This document shows positions 35,769 to 45,405 of a stretch of DNA of 64,000 bases, in pieces. Made by a program: the position numbers and the translations under genes. How positions within the stretch are numbered: position 1 is the first letter of the stretch; every line of letters starts with the position of its first letter. Source of the stretch: Lichenicoccus sp964246745 (GTDB taxonomy: Bacteria; Pseudomonadota; Alphaproteobacteria; Acetobacterales; Acetobacteraceae); the NCBI GenBank assembly GCA_964246745.1, contig CAXTRK010000017.1, positions 1 to 64,000 on the forward strand. The letters run 5' to 3'. The notes beneath the pieces were generated by a model. It saw only the letters and a list, made by a program, of their open reading frames with translations. It ran no database searches and had not been told where the DNA came from.

Positions 35769-36662
35769 ATGCGTGTATTCGTCACCGGCGCCACCGGCTT
35801 TATCGGCGCCGCCATTGTCCCGGAACTGATCAATGCCGGCCACCAGGTGCTCGGCTTGGCGCGGTCGGATGCGGGGGCTCGGTCTCTCATTGCCGCCGGC
35901 GCCGAGGCGCATCGCGGAACGCTCGAGGATCTGGAGAGTCTGCGCCGCGGGGCGGCCGGGTCGGACGGTGTCATTCACTGCGCGTTCGATCACGACTTCA
36001 CGAACTTCCTGGCGAATTGCGAGAAGGACAGGCGCGCCATCGAGGCTCTGAGCGGCGCGCTCGCCGGATCAGACCGTCCGCTGCTCATCACCTCCGGCAC
36101 CGGGATGGGGAGTGCTGTGCCAGGGCAACCCGCGACCGAAGATATCTTCAATCCCGACCATCCAAATCCCCGCAAGGCTTCGGAACTGGCAGGAGCTTCG
36201 ATGCTGGAGAATGGTGTCAATGTGTCGGTGGTGCGCCTTCCCCAGGTTCACGACGCGGTCAAGCAGGGCCTTATCACTCCCTTGGTGGCGATCGCCCGCG
36301 AGAAAGGCGTCTCAGCCTATGTGGGCGACGGACTCAACCGCTGGCCGGCGGCGCACGTGCTTGATGTCGCCCGTCTCTACCGGCTGGCGTTGGAGAAGCA
36401 TGAAGCCGGCGCGCGCTATCACGCGGTGGCTGAGGAAGGGATAACGGTGCGTGTGATCGCCGACATCATCGGCCAAGGCTTGAAGGTGCCGGTGGTCTCG
36501 ATGTCCGCGGCGGAGGCATCGGGTCATTTTGGATGGCTTGGGGCGTTTGTCGGGATGGATCTGCCGGCTTCAGGCGCGCAAACCCAGGCACGGCTGGGAT
36601 GGCGCCCAACTGGTCCGGGATTGATTACCGATCTCCAACACATGCGCTACGTGGACGCGTGA
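35769..36662 (+). CDS. SDR-family NAD(P)-dependent oxidoreductase / epimerase-like
   Basis: 297 residues, extended SDR. The N-terminal Rossmann motif is VFVTGATGFIGAAIVPEL, followed by GHQVLGLARSD (cofactor-discriminating region) and GSDGVIHCAFDHDFT. The usual YxxxK is not obvious: the corresponding position reads NPRKASELAGASML, so the protein may be an atypical member as in the YwnB/NAD-binding subgroup. Substrate unknown. ATG 35769 follows GAAGGAGACATACC with an excellent ribosome-binding site. It is probably controlled by the divergent XRE regulator. Confidence 0.85.
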   Translation: MRVFVTGATGFIGAAIVPELINAGHQVLGLARSDAGARSLIAAGAEAHRGTLEDLESLRRGAAGSDGVIHCAFDHDFTNFLANCEKDRRAIEALSGALAGSDRPLLITSGTGMGSAVPGQPATEDIFNPDHPNPRKASELAGASMLENGVNVSVVRLPQVHDAVKQGLITPLVAIAREKGVSAYVGDGLNRWPAAHVLDVARLYRLALEKHEAGARYHAVAEEGITVRVIADIIGQGLKVPVVSMSAAEASGHFGWLGAFVGMDLPASGAQTQARLGWRPTGPGLITDLQHMRYVDA

Positions 36663-36677
36663 GCGGCATGATCCTGA

Positions 36678-38180
36678 TCAGTGGCCCGGCTCGAACACCG
36701 CATAGAAGCCGTCGGCCGATACCAGCCTGTAGTGCGAGAACAAGGTTTGCATGAAGGCTTTGTTGAAACGGCGGCGCTGGCTGGGTAAAGCCGTGCTGGC
36801 AACGCCGTCGATCTCGATCGCTGTATAATGATGGGAGACAAGCATCGCGAGGATTGCTGATTGCTTGATACGGCCGATCAAGAGTTGATCGTTGACGAAA
36901 TAGGGATCGAAATCGAGCTCTTTGCCGGCTCTGTAGCACAGCAGGATATCCTCGCAGATCGCGGGGCCATGCACTGACGTGAGCACGCCGACCGCATGTC
37001 TCGCAGCCTCTGTCGCCAGCGGCAGGGCGCGCCAGGCCGCAATGTCCCTGCCGACCCGGAACGGAACAAACACCGCGCTCAGCAAAGCCGGGATGACGAG
37101 AGCCGCGATGAACACCCGGTTTGCCGTGCGGGTCCGGCGGGGAATGTCGCTCAGGCAGGAGATCGCGGCGGCGTAGGCAATCGCGACCGCGATCAGGCAT
37201 GGATAGAAGATGTTCTGTGCTACTCCGTCGCCACCCGCGAAGACAATCGATGTGCCGAAGGTTGCGAGAAGCAGGATGAGCAGAAAGCTTCGATGGGGCA
37301 CAGCACGGCGCGAGATGAGCATCGCCGTGGCAATCGCCAGCGTGACCCCGAAATGTACGAGATAGCTTACGACGTTCACACGCAGCGTGTGGAGGAGGTA
37401 GGCCCGCGGCTGCAGCAGGTTGGCGAAGAAGTAAGCGCCGTCCAGGCGGTATGTGAGGTCCAGGAGAAGACTTGCGGCGACGATGCCGCTGGCGCTCCAG
37501 GCGGCGAGCGCCCGCCAGTTCCTGGTGAGCAGGAGGTGGACGCCGACGCTGAGCGGCAAGGCCAGCAGGTCCTGCTTGGTGAACATGGCGACGGCGAAAG
37601 CCAGCGCCGAGAGGCATGACCAGACCAGGTTTCGTGGCGCTCTGATGTAGGCGAACAGCCCAAAGCTGGCGATGGCGGCGGCAAGCAGTTCGGGATCGTT
37701 CGCCGCTCTTCGTTCGGGAGTGAACGTGGAAATCCAAAGCAGCAGGCAGAGGCCGGCGTAAAGGCCGCCGCGCGACGAACCCGAGATGACCCGGACGATG
37801 GCGCCGGCCAGAAGTGCCACGGCGATCATGCCGGCGAAAGCCGCGACGCGGCCCGCCAACGTCACGCTCCCGATCGCGCCACCGAGAAGCCCGATGATGT
37901 GGAACGAGACAAACGGATAGTTGGTGATCCACAATCCCGGCGGCCCGCCGTAGAGAGGCTGCGCCGCGCCGGCCATCGACTGGCGGTAGGCATTCCAGCC
38001 CTCGTTGTAGTTGATGGACGGCAGAGCGCTGAGCCGCAGCACAGGAAACCAGACGAGGGACGCAGCACAGAGGCCGAGGAGGGTGAGGACCACGACCCAC
38101 GCCCATCTCGCGTCCCTGCCCTCCTGTTCAGCGTGGTTTGTGCTCACTGCCACGGTCTGCTCAAGCCTGTGTTCCAGCAC
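36678..38180 (-). CDS. polytopic membrane glycosyltransferase-like protein (GT-C/GT39-like)
   Basis: About 500 residues with ten or more predicted membrane helices and a large C-terminal soluble part. The first extramembrane loop contains INYNEGWNAYRQSMAGA; an acidic residue in this position (NEGW) is a feature of GT-C enzymes that use lipid-linked sugars. ERRAANDPELLAAAI in a later loop also resembles the group. The substrate is unknown. It starts at a GTG one base after the stop of the Gfo/Idh/MocA gene upstream, so the two are likely co-translated and may act in the same cell-surface pathway. Confidence 0.7.
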   Translation of the reverse strand: MLEHRLEQTVAVSTNHAEQEGRDARWAWVVVLTLLGLCAASLVWFPVLRLSALPSINYNEGWNAYRQSMAGAAQPLYGGPPGLWITNYPFVSFHIIGLLGGAIGSVTLAGRVAAFAGMIAVALLAGAIVRVISGSSRGGLYAGLCLLLWISTFTPERRAANDPELLAAAIASFGLFAYIRAPRNLVWSCLSALAFAVAMFTKQDLLALPLSVGVHLLLTRNWRALAAWSASGIVAASLLLDLTYRLDGAYFFANLLQPRAYLLHTLRVNVVSYLVHFGVTLAIATAMLISRRAVPHRSFLLILLLATFGTSIVFAGGDGVAQNIFYPCLIAVAIAYAAAISCLSDIPRRTRTANRVFIAALVIPALLSAVFVPFRVGRDIAAWRALPLATEAARHAVGVLTSVHGPAICEDILLCYRAGKELDFDPYFVNDQLLIGRIKQSAILAMLVSHHYTAIEIDGVASTALPSQRRRFNKAFMQTLFSHYRLVSADGFYAVFEPGH

Positions 38181-38181
38181 C

Positions 38182-39225
38182 TCAAGCGCCTCTCGCGCTG
38201 ATCAGGCCGGACAGCTCCATGCGTTGGCGGGATCGAGCGATGCCCGCAGTGACCGCGAGCGCTGCTTCCAGAGCGCGAATGCCGGCTCTCGCATCCACCA
38301 GGATCGGCGCCCCGTCGAGGCACGCGGCGACGAAGGCGGCGTGCTCCGCCTCCAGTGTGTCATGCTCCTCCCATGAGACGACTTCGCGCCGGAAGCCTCC
38401 GGTGCCCGGCAACGGCATGCCTCGCTCGCGCCCGATCATGGTCAGCTCGCGGGCGGCGAAATCCGCCGAGAGATAGCCCTCCTCCGAGAACAGGCGCATG
38501 CGCCGCTCGGTCTTCAGCGAAATCCGGCTCGCGGTGATGGTGGCGACACAGCCATTGGCGAAGCGCACGCGGGCGTTGGCAATGTCCTCATGCGCGCTGC
38601 TGACGGCGCTGCCCAGCGCATCGACGCTCTCGATCGGGGTGTCGACGATGGCGAGCACCAGGTCGAGATCATGGATCATCAGATCAAGGATCACCGACAC
38701 GTCGGTGCCGCGCGCCTTGAACGGAGCCAGCCGGGTCGCCTCGATATAGAGCGGTCGGGTAATCCGGCTGGTGATCGCCGCGTGCTCGGCGGAATAGCGC
38801 AGCAGATGCCCTACCTGCAGCACGCGGCCGGACTCGGCTGCGAGTGCCGCGAGCCGCACCGCCTGGTCCATGGTGGCCGCGATCGGCTTTTCGACCAGCA
38901 CGTGCCGCCCGGCGCGCAATGCCGCCTCGGCAAGGGGGAAGTGCGCCTCGGCGGGCGCGGCCACGATCAGCGCGTCGGAGGCCGCGATCAGGTCGGCGAG
39001 CGGCATGACCGCGCCGCCCGCCTCGCTTGCCACCGCCGCCGCTCGGGCCAGATCGGGGTCAAAGATGCCGACGAGCACGGCGCGCGGCGCCGCCGCCAGC
39101 TTCAGCGCGTGGAAGCGGCCGAAATGTCCGGCGCCGGCGACGCCGATGCGCAGGCGCGGGCTCGTGGCGCGCGTCTGCGTGTCTTGCTTGCGACCGAACA
39201 GTCCGCCCGGCTTGCTTGCCGCCAT
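38182..39225 (-). CDS. Gfo/Idh/MocA family NAD(P)-dependent oxidoreductase
   Basis: 347 residues. Rossmann motif IGVAGAGHFGRFHALKL near residue 27, then LIVAAPAEAHFPLAEAALRAGRHVLVEKPIA, the family EKP box with the catalytic Lys, and DLMIHDLDLVLAIV, the HDxD-type substrate site. Members oxidise sugar or sugar-nucleotide hydroxyls. Proteins of this shape in Alphaproteobacteria are often the UDP-GlcNAc 3-dehydrogenase GnnA of lipid A synthesis, but the usual lpx neighbours are absent here. It is coupled to the downstream membrane glycosyltransferase. Confidence 0.88.
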   Translation of the reverse strand: MAASKPGGLFGRKQDTQTRATSPRLRIGVAGAGHFGRFHALKLAAAPRAVLVGIFDPDLARAAAVASEAGGAVMPLADLIAASDALIVAAPAEAHFPLAEAALRAGRHVLVEKPIAATMDQAVRLAALAAESGRVLQVGHLLRYSAEHAAITSRITRPLYIEATRLAPFKARGTDVSVILDLMIHDLDLVLAIVDTPIESVDALGSAVSSAHEDIANARVRFANGCVATITASRISLKTERRMRLFSEEGYLSADFAARELTMIGRERGMPLPGTGGFRREVVSWEEHDTLEAEHAAFVAACLDGAPILVDARAGIRALEAALAVTAGIARSRQRMELSGLISARGA

Positions 39226-39355
39226 GCACGCTTCCCCCGCCTGCCTTCGCTTTCCCTAGGCCCGCCTTCCCTGGCGTAGCAGGAGAAGTTGCATCACGAG
39301 AAGCACCCCGGCATAACCCCGGCGCCGGCTTAAAGGACGAGGCGTCTATACCAGC

Positions 39356-40915
39356 ATGATGTATTACAGCCGTGCCAAGGCGGCTTCGGTCCTAGGGGTT
39401 TGCCTGCTCGGCCTGCTGCTCTGCCTGCCGAACTTCCTCGCGGCGCCGTCGTCCAGCATGCCCTGGCGGCAAATCCATCTTGGTCTCGATCTGCGCGGCG
39501 GCTCCTACCTGCTGATGCGTGTCGACCTGCCGACGCTCACACGCGAGCGGCTTGTGGCGCTCGAAGATGACGTCCGCCATGGCCTGAGCAGCAATGGACT
39601 CGGCTACCGGAACCTAAGCCTTGACGCGGCCGCGCGCAGCGTGAGCTTTACCCCGCGCGATCCTGACGAGCGCGACCGCGACCTCGCCGTGCTCCGCCGC
39701 CTGCCGCAGGCCAGCCCCGGCGAGTTCGGAGTCTCCGAACGTCCGGACGGCACCATCGCGCTGACCCTGTCCGAGGCGGCAATGCGGATCCGCGCCACTG
39801 AGGCAGTGGCGCAATCCATCGAGATCGTTCGCCGCCGCATCGACGCGACCGGTGTGGTCGATCCCCAGATCACCCGTCAGGGCAGCGATCGCATCGTCGT
39901 CGAGTTGCCCGGCATTTCAGATCCCAACCGGATCAAGAAACTGCTCGGCACGACGGCGAAGATGACCTTTCACCTGGTCGACGAGAATGCGGCCCCGAAT
40001 GGTCCGCCGCCGCCGGGCGACGAGATCCTGCCGATGCAGGACAATCCGAACCAGCAGGTGGCGGTCCGCCGCCATGTTGACGTGGACGGCGCCGATCTCA
40101 CCAACGCGTCGGCCGGCCAGGACCAGCAGACCGGCGGCTGGGACGTCAACTTCACCTTCAATGACGCGGGCGCACGCGAATTCGGCGATGTGACCCGTGC
40201 CAATGTCGGCCATCAGCTTGCCATCGTGCTCGACAACAAGGTGCTCAGCGCCCCGGTGATCCAGAGCGTGATCGCCGGCGGACGCGGTCAGATCACCGGC
40301 ACCTTCACCGCCCAGCAGGCCACCGACCTCGCGCTTTTGCTGCGGGCCGGCGCGCTGCCGGCGCCGCTTACCGTGATTGAGGAACGCTCGATCGGTCCCA
40401 CGCTGGGCGCCGCCTCGATACGCGCCGGCGCGATCAGCCTGGCCGTCGGCTTCCTGCTGGTGATCGGCTTCATGGGCCTGTTCTATGGGCTGTTTGGCTG
40501 GTATGCGAACATCTCTCTGGTCGCCAACCTGATCCTGCTGCTCGCGATCCTGTCGCTGTTCCAGGCGACGCTGACCTTGCCCGGCATGGCCGGCATCCTG
40601 CTCACGCTCGGCATGGCGGTGGACGCGAACATCCTGATCAACGAGCGTATCCGCGAGGAAGTGAAGCGAGGGCGCAAGCCGCTCGCCTCGATGCAGACCG
40701 GTTTCGAACGCGCCACCGGCACCATTCTGGACAGCAACGCGACCGCGCTGCTCGCCCATGTCATGCTGTTCGTGTTTGGCACCGGTCCCGTCAAGGGATT
40801 CGCGCTGACCATCACCGTTGGCATCATCACCACCTTGTTCACGACGCTGCTGCTGTCGCGCATGCTGATGGTGCGCTGGTATGCGCGCGTGCGCCCGTCG
40901 CTGCTTCCGGTCTGA
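39356..40915 (+). CDS. secD: protein translocase subunit SecD
   Basis: 519 residues. One N-terminal membrane helix, the hallmark HLGLDLRGGSYLLMRVD at residues 41-57, a periplasmic P1 domain (TEAVAQSIEIVRRRIDATGVVDP; GSDRIVVELPG), then five membrane helices with MAVDANILINERIREE in the conserved helix-4 region. SecDF uses proton motive force to pull preproteins across the membrane. It starts at ATG 39356 and its stop overlaps secF by 1 bp. yajC is not directly upstream. Confidence 0.97.
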   Translation: MMYYSRAKAASVLGVCLLGLLLCLPNFLAAPSSSMPWRQIHLGLDLRGGSYLLMRVDLPTLTRERLVALEDDVRHGLSSNGLGYRNLSLDAAARSVSFTPRDPDERDRDLAVLRRLPQASPGEFGVSERPDGTIALTLSEAAMRIRATEAVAQSIEIVRRRIDATGVVDPQITRQGSDRIVVELPGISDPNRIKKLLGTTAKMTFHLVDENAAPNGPPPPGDEILPMQDNPNQQVAVRRHVDVDGADLTNASAGQDQQTGGWDVNFTFNDAGAREFGDVTRANVGHQLAIVLDNKVLSAPVIQSVIAGGRGQITGTFTAQQATDLALLLRAGALPAPLTVIEERSIGPTLGAASIRAGAISLAVGFLLVIGFMGLFYGLFGWYANISLVANLILLLAILSLFQATLTLPGMAGILLTLGMAVDANILINERIREEVKRGRKPLASMQTGFERATGTILDSNATALLAHVMLFVFGTGPVKGFALTITVGIITTLFTTLLLSRMLMVRWYARVRPSLLPV

Positions 40916-41871
40916 TGCAAACCATGTTCATGCGCCCGATCGCCCGCTTCGTGCCCGATGGCACGAAAATCAACTTCATGCGCGGCCGCTTCATCGGTCT
41001 CGCCACCTCCGCCTTGCTGTCGATCGCCTCCATCGTGCTGTTCTTCGCGCCGGGGCTCTCGCTCGGCATCGACTTCAAGGGCGGCGTCGTCGTTGAGGCG
41101 CGGACCGTGGGACCGGCCGACTTTCCAGCCATCCGCGCGGCGCTGGCGGCACGGCACGTCCCGTCCGCCGGCCTGCAGCGTTTCGGCGCTGATGACGACG
41201 TGCTGATCCGTCTGGATGCGCCCACCGGCCACGGCACCACCAGCGAGGTCGCAACCCAATCCCTGGTCGATCGCGCGCGCGCCGCGATCACCCATGCCCA
41301 GCCGGGTGCGAAGCTGCTGCGCGCCGATGCGGTCGGAGCCTCGGTATCCGCCGAGCTGTTCCGCGATGGGCTGCTGGCACTTGGCCTCAGCCTGCTGATG
41401 ATCCTCGCCTATATCTGGATACGCTTTGAATGGGAGTTTGCGGTCAGCGCGGTCGTGACCTTGATCCTTGATCTTACCAAGACGATCGGCTTCCTCGCCC
41501 TCACCCGCTTTCAGTTCGACCTGGTCATGGTGGCGGCGCTGCTGACCATCCTTGGCTACTCCACCAATGACAAGGTCGTGGTTTACGATCGTGTGCGGGA
41601 GAATCTGCGAAAGTACCGTTCGATGGATCTGCGTTCGCTGATCGATCTCTCGATCAACGAAACCTTGAACCGTACCCTGGGCACGTCCTCCACGGTCTTC
41701 CTTGCCGCACTGCCGCTCGCGATCTTCGCGGGCAGCACGCTCTCCGGCTTTGCCTGGGTGATGCTGTTCGGGATCGTCGTCGGCACATCGTCCTCGATCT
41801 TTATCGCAGCCCCGCTTCTGCTGCTGCTCGGCGAGAAGCGGCTGCGGCGCGACGCGGGCGCCAAGCGCTGA
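40915..41871 (+). CDS. secF: protein translocase subunit SecF
   Basis: 318 residues. Six membrane helices, with LSLGIDFKGGVVVEARTVGP as the SecF signature near the N-terminus, GASVSAELFRDGLLALGLSLLMI before helix 2, and TILGYSTNDKVVVYDRVREN plus INETLNRTLGTSS in the helix 4-5 region. It partners SecD. The gene is immediately coupled to secD, ends 10 bp before the convergent lipoprotein gene, and has no obvious hairpin terminator. Confidence 0.97.
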   Translation: MQTMFMRPIARFVPDGTKINFMRGRFIGLATSALLSIASIVLFFAPGLSLGIDFKGGVVVEARTVGPADFPAIRAALAARHVPSAGLQRFGADDDVLIRLDAPTGHGTTSEVATQSLVDRARAAITHAQPGAKLLRADAVGASVSAELFRDGLLALGLSLLMILAYIWIRFEWEFAVSAVVTLILDLTKTIGFLALTRFQFDLVMVAALLTILGYSTNDKVVVYDRVRENLRKYRSMDLRSLIDLSINETLNRTLGTSSTVFLAALPLAIFAGSTLSGFAWVMLFGIVVGTSSSIFIAAPLLLLLGEKRLRRDAGAKR

Positions 41872-41881
41872 GCCGTCACGC

Positions 41882-42253
41882 CTACCTGGAGGCGGCCGCG
41901 GAACCGTGGGCCGGCGCCGCGGCGCCATCAAGCGCCGTGGTGACGTCGATCAAGCTGCGCACGGCGCCGTCCGCTTGCTCAAGATCCGTCCAATTCGGCG
42001 CTTTCGCCTCAGTGCGCAGCGCAATCAGGGCGGCGTGATTGGAGCGGACCAGATCGGTCAGACCGGTTCGCGTGGCGCGCCCGGAGGTGAGGTAGCTCTC
42101 CGCCATGCCGCGCGCGATCAGGTAATTCATGACCACACTGCGTGTACGATCGTCGAGGTTGGCGGCATAATCCTCGCCCGCCGGCGCCACTTGACAGCCG
42201 GAGGCGAGCAGGAGCGCCGCCATACATGCGGCCGACAGGAGTGGCGCGGTCAT
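41882..42253 (-). CDS. small predicted lipoprotein
   Basis: About 123 residues. A signal peptide MTAPLLSAACMAALLLASGC ends in a lipobox (LASG-C), predicting lipid-anchored export. The rest is helical with no recognised domain (MNYLIARGMAESYLTSGRATRTG). ATG 42253 is preceded by an out-of-frame short frame whose TGA overlaps it as ATGA; an in-frame TTG at 42265 is another possible start. Function unknown. Confidence 0.65.
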   Translation of the reverse strand: MTAPLLSAACMAALLLASGCQVAPAGEDYAANLDDRTRSVVMNYLIARGMAESYLTSGRATRTGLTDLVRSNHAALIALRTEAKAPNWTDLEQADGAVRSLIDVTTALDGAAAPAHGSAAASR

Positions 42254-42335
42254 GCGGCGCTGCAATTCGACATAAGTCCCCTCTTCGACTGCGTTCGATG
42301 GTCAGCGTTATCGCATCACCATGAGCCGCGTTGAT

Positions 42336-42797
42336 TCACATTGATGACGTCTGACGATGCGCCAGCAGATCACGTATCTCGGCAAGCAGAGTTTCCGATG
42401 CACTCGGCGCCGCCACGGCGTCCTGGCGCACGTGCAGCCGGGTCAATGCCTTGACCACCCAGAAGATCACCAGACCCACGATCAGGAATTGTATGACGGC
42501 ATTGCAAAACAGTCCGATATTGATGGTTGCCGCCCCTGCCTTCTGCGCCTCCGCGAGGGTTGTGTAATGCTGTCCCTTCAGCGTGATGAAGATGTTGGAG
42601 AAGTCCACATTGCCGATCAGCAGACCGATCACCGGGGTAAAGACATCCTTGACCAGGCTGTTGACCACGCCGGTGAAGGCGGCGCCGATGATGATGCCGA
42701 CCGCCAGATCGACCACGTTGCCGCGCATGATGAAGGCGCGGAACTCACCGATCCAGCCAGGCGTGCGGACGTGAACCTGACGCGTGCTCAAAGCCAT
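42336..42797 (-). CDS. mscL: large-conductance mechanosensitive channel MscL
   Basis: 153 residues. The N-terminal helix GWIGEFRAFIMRGNVVDLAVGIIIGAA holds the pore-lining TM1 motif, and IGLFCNAVIQFLIVGLVIFWVVKAL is TM2, followed by the charged C-terminal helix SETLLAEIRDLL. Homopentameric MscL opens under hypo-osmotic shock. ATG 42797 has GGAGG about six bases upstream. The periplasmic loop is of ordinary length. The gene is monocistronic as far as can be seen. Confidence 0.96.
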   Translation of the reverse strand: MALSTRQVHVRTPGWIGEFRAFIMRGNVVDLAVGIIIGAAFTGVVNSLVKDVFTPVIGLLIGNVDFSNIFITLKGQHYTTLAEAQKAGAATINIGLFCNAVIQFLIVGLVIFWVVKALTRLHVRQDAVAAPSASETLLAEIRDLLAHRQTSSM

Positions 42798-42886
42798 TGG
42801 AACCTCCAGAAATTGAAGTAGATGGAGGCCAATAGCATCATTCCGAGATGCGCGGGACCGGCGGGCCCGGTTGTGCAATACCGTGA

Positions 42887-44344
42887 TCAGCCGAACAGGT
42901 TTGCCTGTGACGCGCCGGACACGCCGGCAAGCTGTATCTGTGTGCCGTCAGTGAGCTTGAGCAGCGTCGTGCCGCCGATCTGCTGGTCGCCCGCCACCCC
43001 CAGCCCGCCGGAGAGGCGGAGATGATCCATGCCGACCCGCAAGCCGCTGACATAGTCGTCTGCCGGCCCGCTGCCGCTCGCGGTCAGCGCCGCATTGAAT
43101 TCCAGCAGCATGGCCCCGGCGCCGGCAAACACCGCGCTCGAGCCGGAACCCATCTGGATGGTGGCCGCGCCGGCGCCCCCGACATAGGTATCGTTGCCGT
43201 GACCGAGCATGACCATGTCTGGCCCGCTGCCGCCGAACAGCACGTTCTCGTACTGCGAGCTGCCTCCATTCAGCGTCTCGTTGCCGGCTCCGGCGACCAG
43301 TCCGTCGCCGCCAAAGCTGGATGCGGTCATCACGTCCCCGGCCACGTCGCCGATCAGGAAGCTGCCACTGCCGGTGGCGAACATCTGGCTGCCGCCGGCG
43401 CCGCCGAAATAGTCCCCGCCTGTCGCCGCGGCATGAATAGTCTCCGCTCCGACCCCGCCGACCACGGTCTCGTGATCGTCATGACCGCCGATGAAGGTGA
43501 GCGTGCCGCTGCCGCCGAACACGGTCAGGCTGCCGCCGGAACCGCCCTTCACGGTCATGTTGCCGGCGCCGCCAATCAGCTCGTCATTGCCTTGTCCGCC
43601 GACATAGCTGGTTGGCTCGGCCTGCAGGAAGGCGACCAGCGTGCTTCCGGCGGCGCCGCCGGTGATGGTGCCAGGAGCCGCGTCGGCCACAATGGTCGCG
43701 GCGCCGGCTTTGTTGGCGTAGGTGTACGTGCCGCCATCCTGCACCAGGGTCAGCGTGCTGCCGACGCCGCCACCGGTCACCGAAGTCGTGGTGTTGCTGG
43801 CGCTAACCGTATCGGTCTTGTCGTCCGCCACATAGATCTGGTTGCCGCCGGAGAGCGTGGCGTTCTGCCCGGTCGCGGTCGGCTGCACGTACGGAGCAAT
43901 GGTCGGAGCGCCGGTGCTCCCGGGAGCGGGCAGCACGGCGGCCGCAAAGCTGGTGGTCTTGCTGTTGCCGCCGCTGTCGGTGAAGGTCAGGGTGATGGTG
44001 TCGTCGCCAGCGGCGCTGCTCACGTAGGAGAGCAGCTTGAGGTCGGCATTGATCTCGTCGAGTGTGCCGGTGAAGGTCACGCTCTTGCCGCTGAACGCTA
44101 TCTTCTCCGAGCCCTGCGCCGTGCCGCTCACCACAAGCGGACTGCTCTGGGTGGTCAGTGTGGCGGTGGCGCTGGTATCGCCGGTGGCGCCGGTGTCGAT
44201 GACCATCAGGTTCTTGATGGCGGCGGCAACGTTGACGGTGGTGGAGATCGGGCTTGGGGGGGGTATCACGATCTCGCCGGGAAGCGAGGTGATCCCGAGA
44301 CTGGCGATGATCTCCTCAGCGGTGAGTGACGTGCTGCTGCTCAT
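42887..44344 (-). CDS. RTX-like / hemolysin-type repeat protein, probably type I secreted
   Basis: 485 residues. Residues 40-160 resemble a cadherin- or VCBS-like beta domain (TGTLDEINADLKLLSYVSSA). From about residue 190 the protein is Gly-rich with beta-roll-like repeats: VGGQGNDELIGGAGNMTVKGGSG, FIGGHDDHETVVGG and MLGHGNDTYVGGAG; some retain the GGxGxDxxx Ca-binding pattern. The last 40 residues (LKLTDGTQIQLAGVSGA to LFG) resemble the C-terminus of the protein at 8270-10537. No Sec signal. ATG 44344 has GGAG six bases upstream. Exporter genes are not in the window. Confidence 0.8.
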   Translation of the reverse strand: MSSSTSLTAEEIIASLGITSLPGEIVIPPPSPISTTVNVAAAIKNLMVIDTGATGDTSATATLTTQSSPLVVSGTAQGSEKIAFSGKSVTFTGTLDEINADLKLLSYVSSAAGDDTITLTFTDSGGNSKTTSFAAAVLPAPGSTGAPTIAPYVQPTATGQNATLSGGNQIYVADDKTDTVSASNTTTSVTGGGVGSTLTLVQDGGTYTYANKAGAATIVADAAPGTITGGAAGSTLVAFLQAEPTSYVGGQGNDELIGGAGNMTVKGGSGGSLTVFGGSGTLTFIGGHDDHETVVGGVGAETIHAAATGGDYFGGAGGSQMFATGSGSFLIGDVAGDVMTASSFGGDGLVAGAGNETLNGGSSQYENVLFGGSGPDMVMLGHGNDTYVGGAGAATIQMGSGSSAVFAGAGAMLLEFNAALTASGSGPADDYVSGLRVGMDHLRLSGGLGVAGDQQIGGTTLLKLTDGTQIQLAGVSGASQANLFG

Positions 44345-44406
44345 GACGGCTCCAAAACCCTGGAATTCGGCTGACCGTATTAAGCGCCGCACCGGTTAAA
44401 TCGAGG

Positions 44407-45306
44407 TTAAGCGGCCTCGAGAGGTTCTGCCTGGAAGCGACGGGAAGGAGAGACGAGCTCCTGCTGAGCGGCGATCAGGCAAAGCTCGCGCGATCCTTCG
44501 CGCAGCGTTCGTTCGAGAACACCCCAGGTGCTGCTGGCGGCGTTTTCGAGCGCCGCGCGCGGGCCGCCGCCAGACAAGATGTGGAACAGGAACAAGGCTG
44601 CGATGAGATCGCCCGCGCCGCTCGCGTCGAACGCCAGCATGGGCGTGCGCAGCAGGAAGCACCGCTTGGGGGAGGCAGCCACCAGCTCGATCGCGTTCTC
44701 GTCGGTTTCAGCGGTGCGCACGCTGGTCACCAGCACGAGGCGTGGCCCCGCCGCTCGCATGCGCCGCTGCAGGCCGCGCAGCGCCGCAAGCAGGCTGCGG
44801 CGGTCATGGCAGGCATCGCCGGTGAGCCGCTCGAGCTCGAACTGGTTCGGAGTGAGGATGTCCGCGGCCGCGACCGCCTCGCTCGAAAGCAGTTCAGCGA
44901 CGCCGGGACGCACGAATATCCCGCGCCCGGCATCGCCGATGACCGGATCGCAGCAATAGAGCAGTCGGCTGTTGAACACGCGTGCCTCGGCCACGCTGTC
45001 GAGAATGGCGCGGCCGGTTTCGGGATCACCGAGATAGCCGGACAGCACGGCGTCAAGGTTGCCGAGTGCGCCGCGTCTGGCGATGCCGGTGACCAGCGCG
45101 CGCACCAGGCCCGCGTCAAATACCTGCCCGGTCCAGTCGCCGTAGCCGGTGTGGTTGGAGAACTGCACCGTGTGCACCGCCCAGACTTCGGCGCCAAGTC
45201 GCTGCAATGGGAACATCGCCGCCGCGTTGCCGACATGGCCGTAGCTCACCCAGGACTGCAACGACAGAATGTTCAGCAGGGTCTCCAGCGCTTTGTCAGC
45301 CAGCAC
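44407..45306 (-). CDS. pdxY: pyridoxal kinase PdxY
   Basis: 299 residues, ribokinase fold. LNILSLQSWVSYGHVGNAAAMFPLQRLGAEVW is followed by YCCDPVIGDAGRGIFV, DILTPNQFELERLTG and the C-terminal anion hole FDASGAGDLIAALFLFH. It phosphorylates pyridoxal in the vitamin B6 salvage pathway. The usual PdxY start would be just before NILS; here no ATG exists and the frame begins at GTG 45306, eleven residues earlier. Spacing and RBS are unremarkable. Confidence 0.93.
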   Translation of the reverse strand: MLADKALETLLNILSLQSWVSYGHVGNAAAMFPLQRLGAEVWAVHTVQFSNHTGYGDWTGQVFDAGLVRALVTGIARRGALGNLDAVLSGYLGDPETGRAILDSVAEARVFNSRLLYCCDPVIGDAGRGIFVRPGVAELLSSEAVAAADILTPNQFELERLTGDACHDRRSLLAALRGLQRRMRAAGPRLVLVTSVRTAETDENAIELVAASPKRCFLLRTPMLAFDASGAGDLIAALFLFHILSGGGPRAALENAASSTWGVLERTLREGSRELCLIAAQQELVSPSRRFQAEPLEAA

Positions 45307-45405
45307 TTTGTCATAACGTCAGCATGCCCGATGTTTAGCTGGACGCAACCATCGAGAGCGGGCATGTGCATCACGCGTGGATAAAGCAATAGGATAGATC
45401 ATCGC

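Noticed and set aside
42230..42280. Short frame MSNCSAA overlapping the lipoprotein ATG as a regulatory minicistron
   Set aside because: No family or SD evidence beyond the overlap; an in-frame TTG at 42265 is an equally simple explanation.
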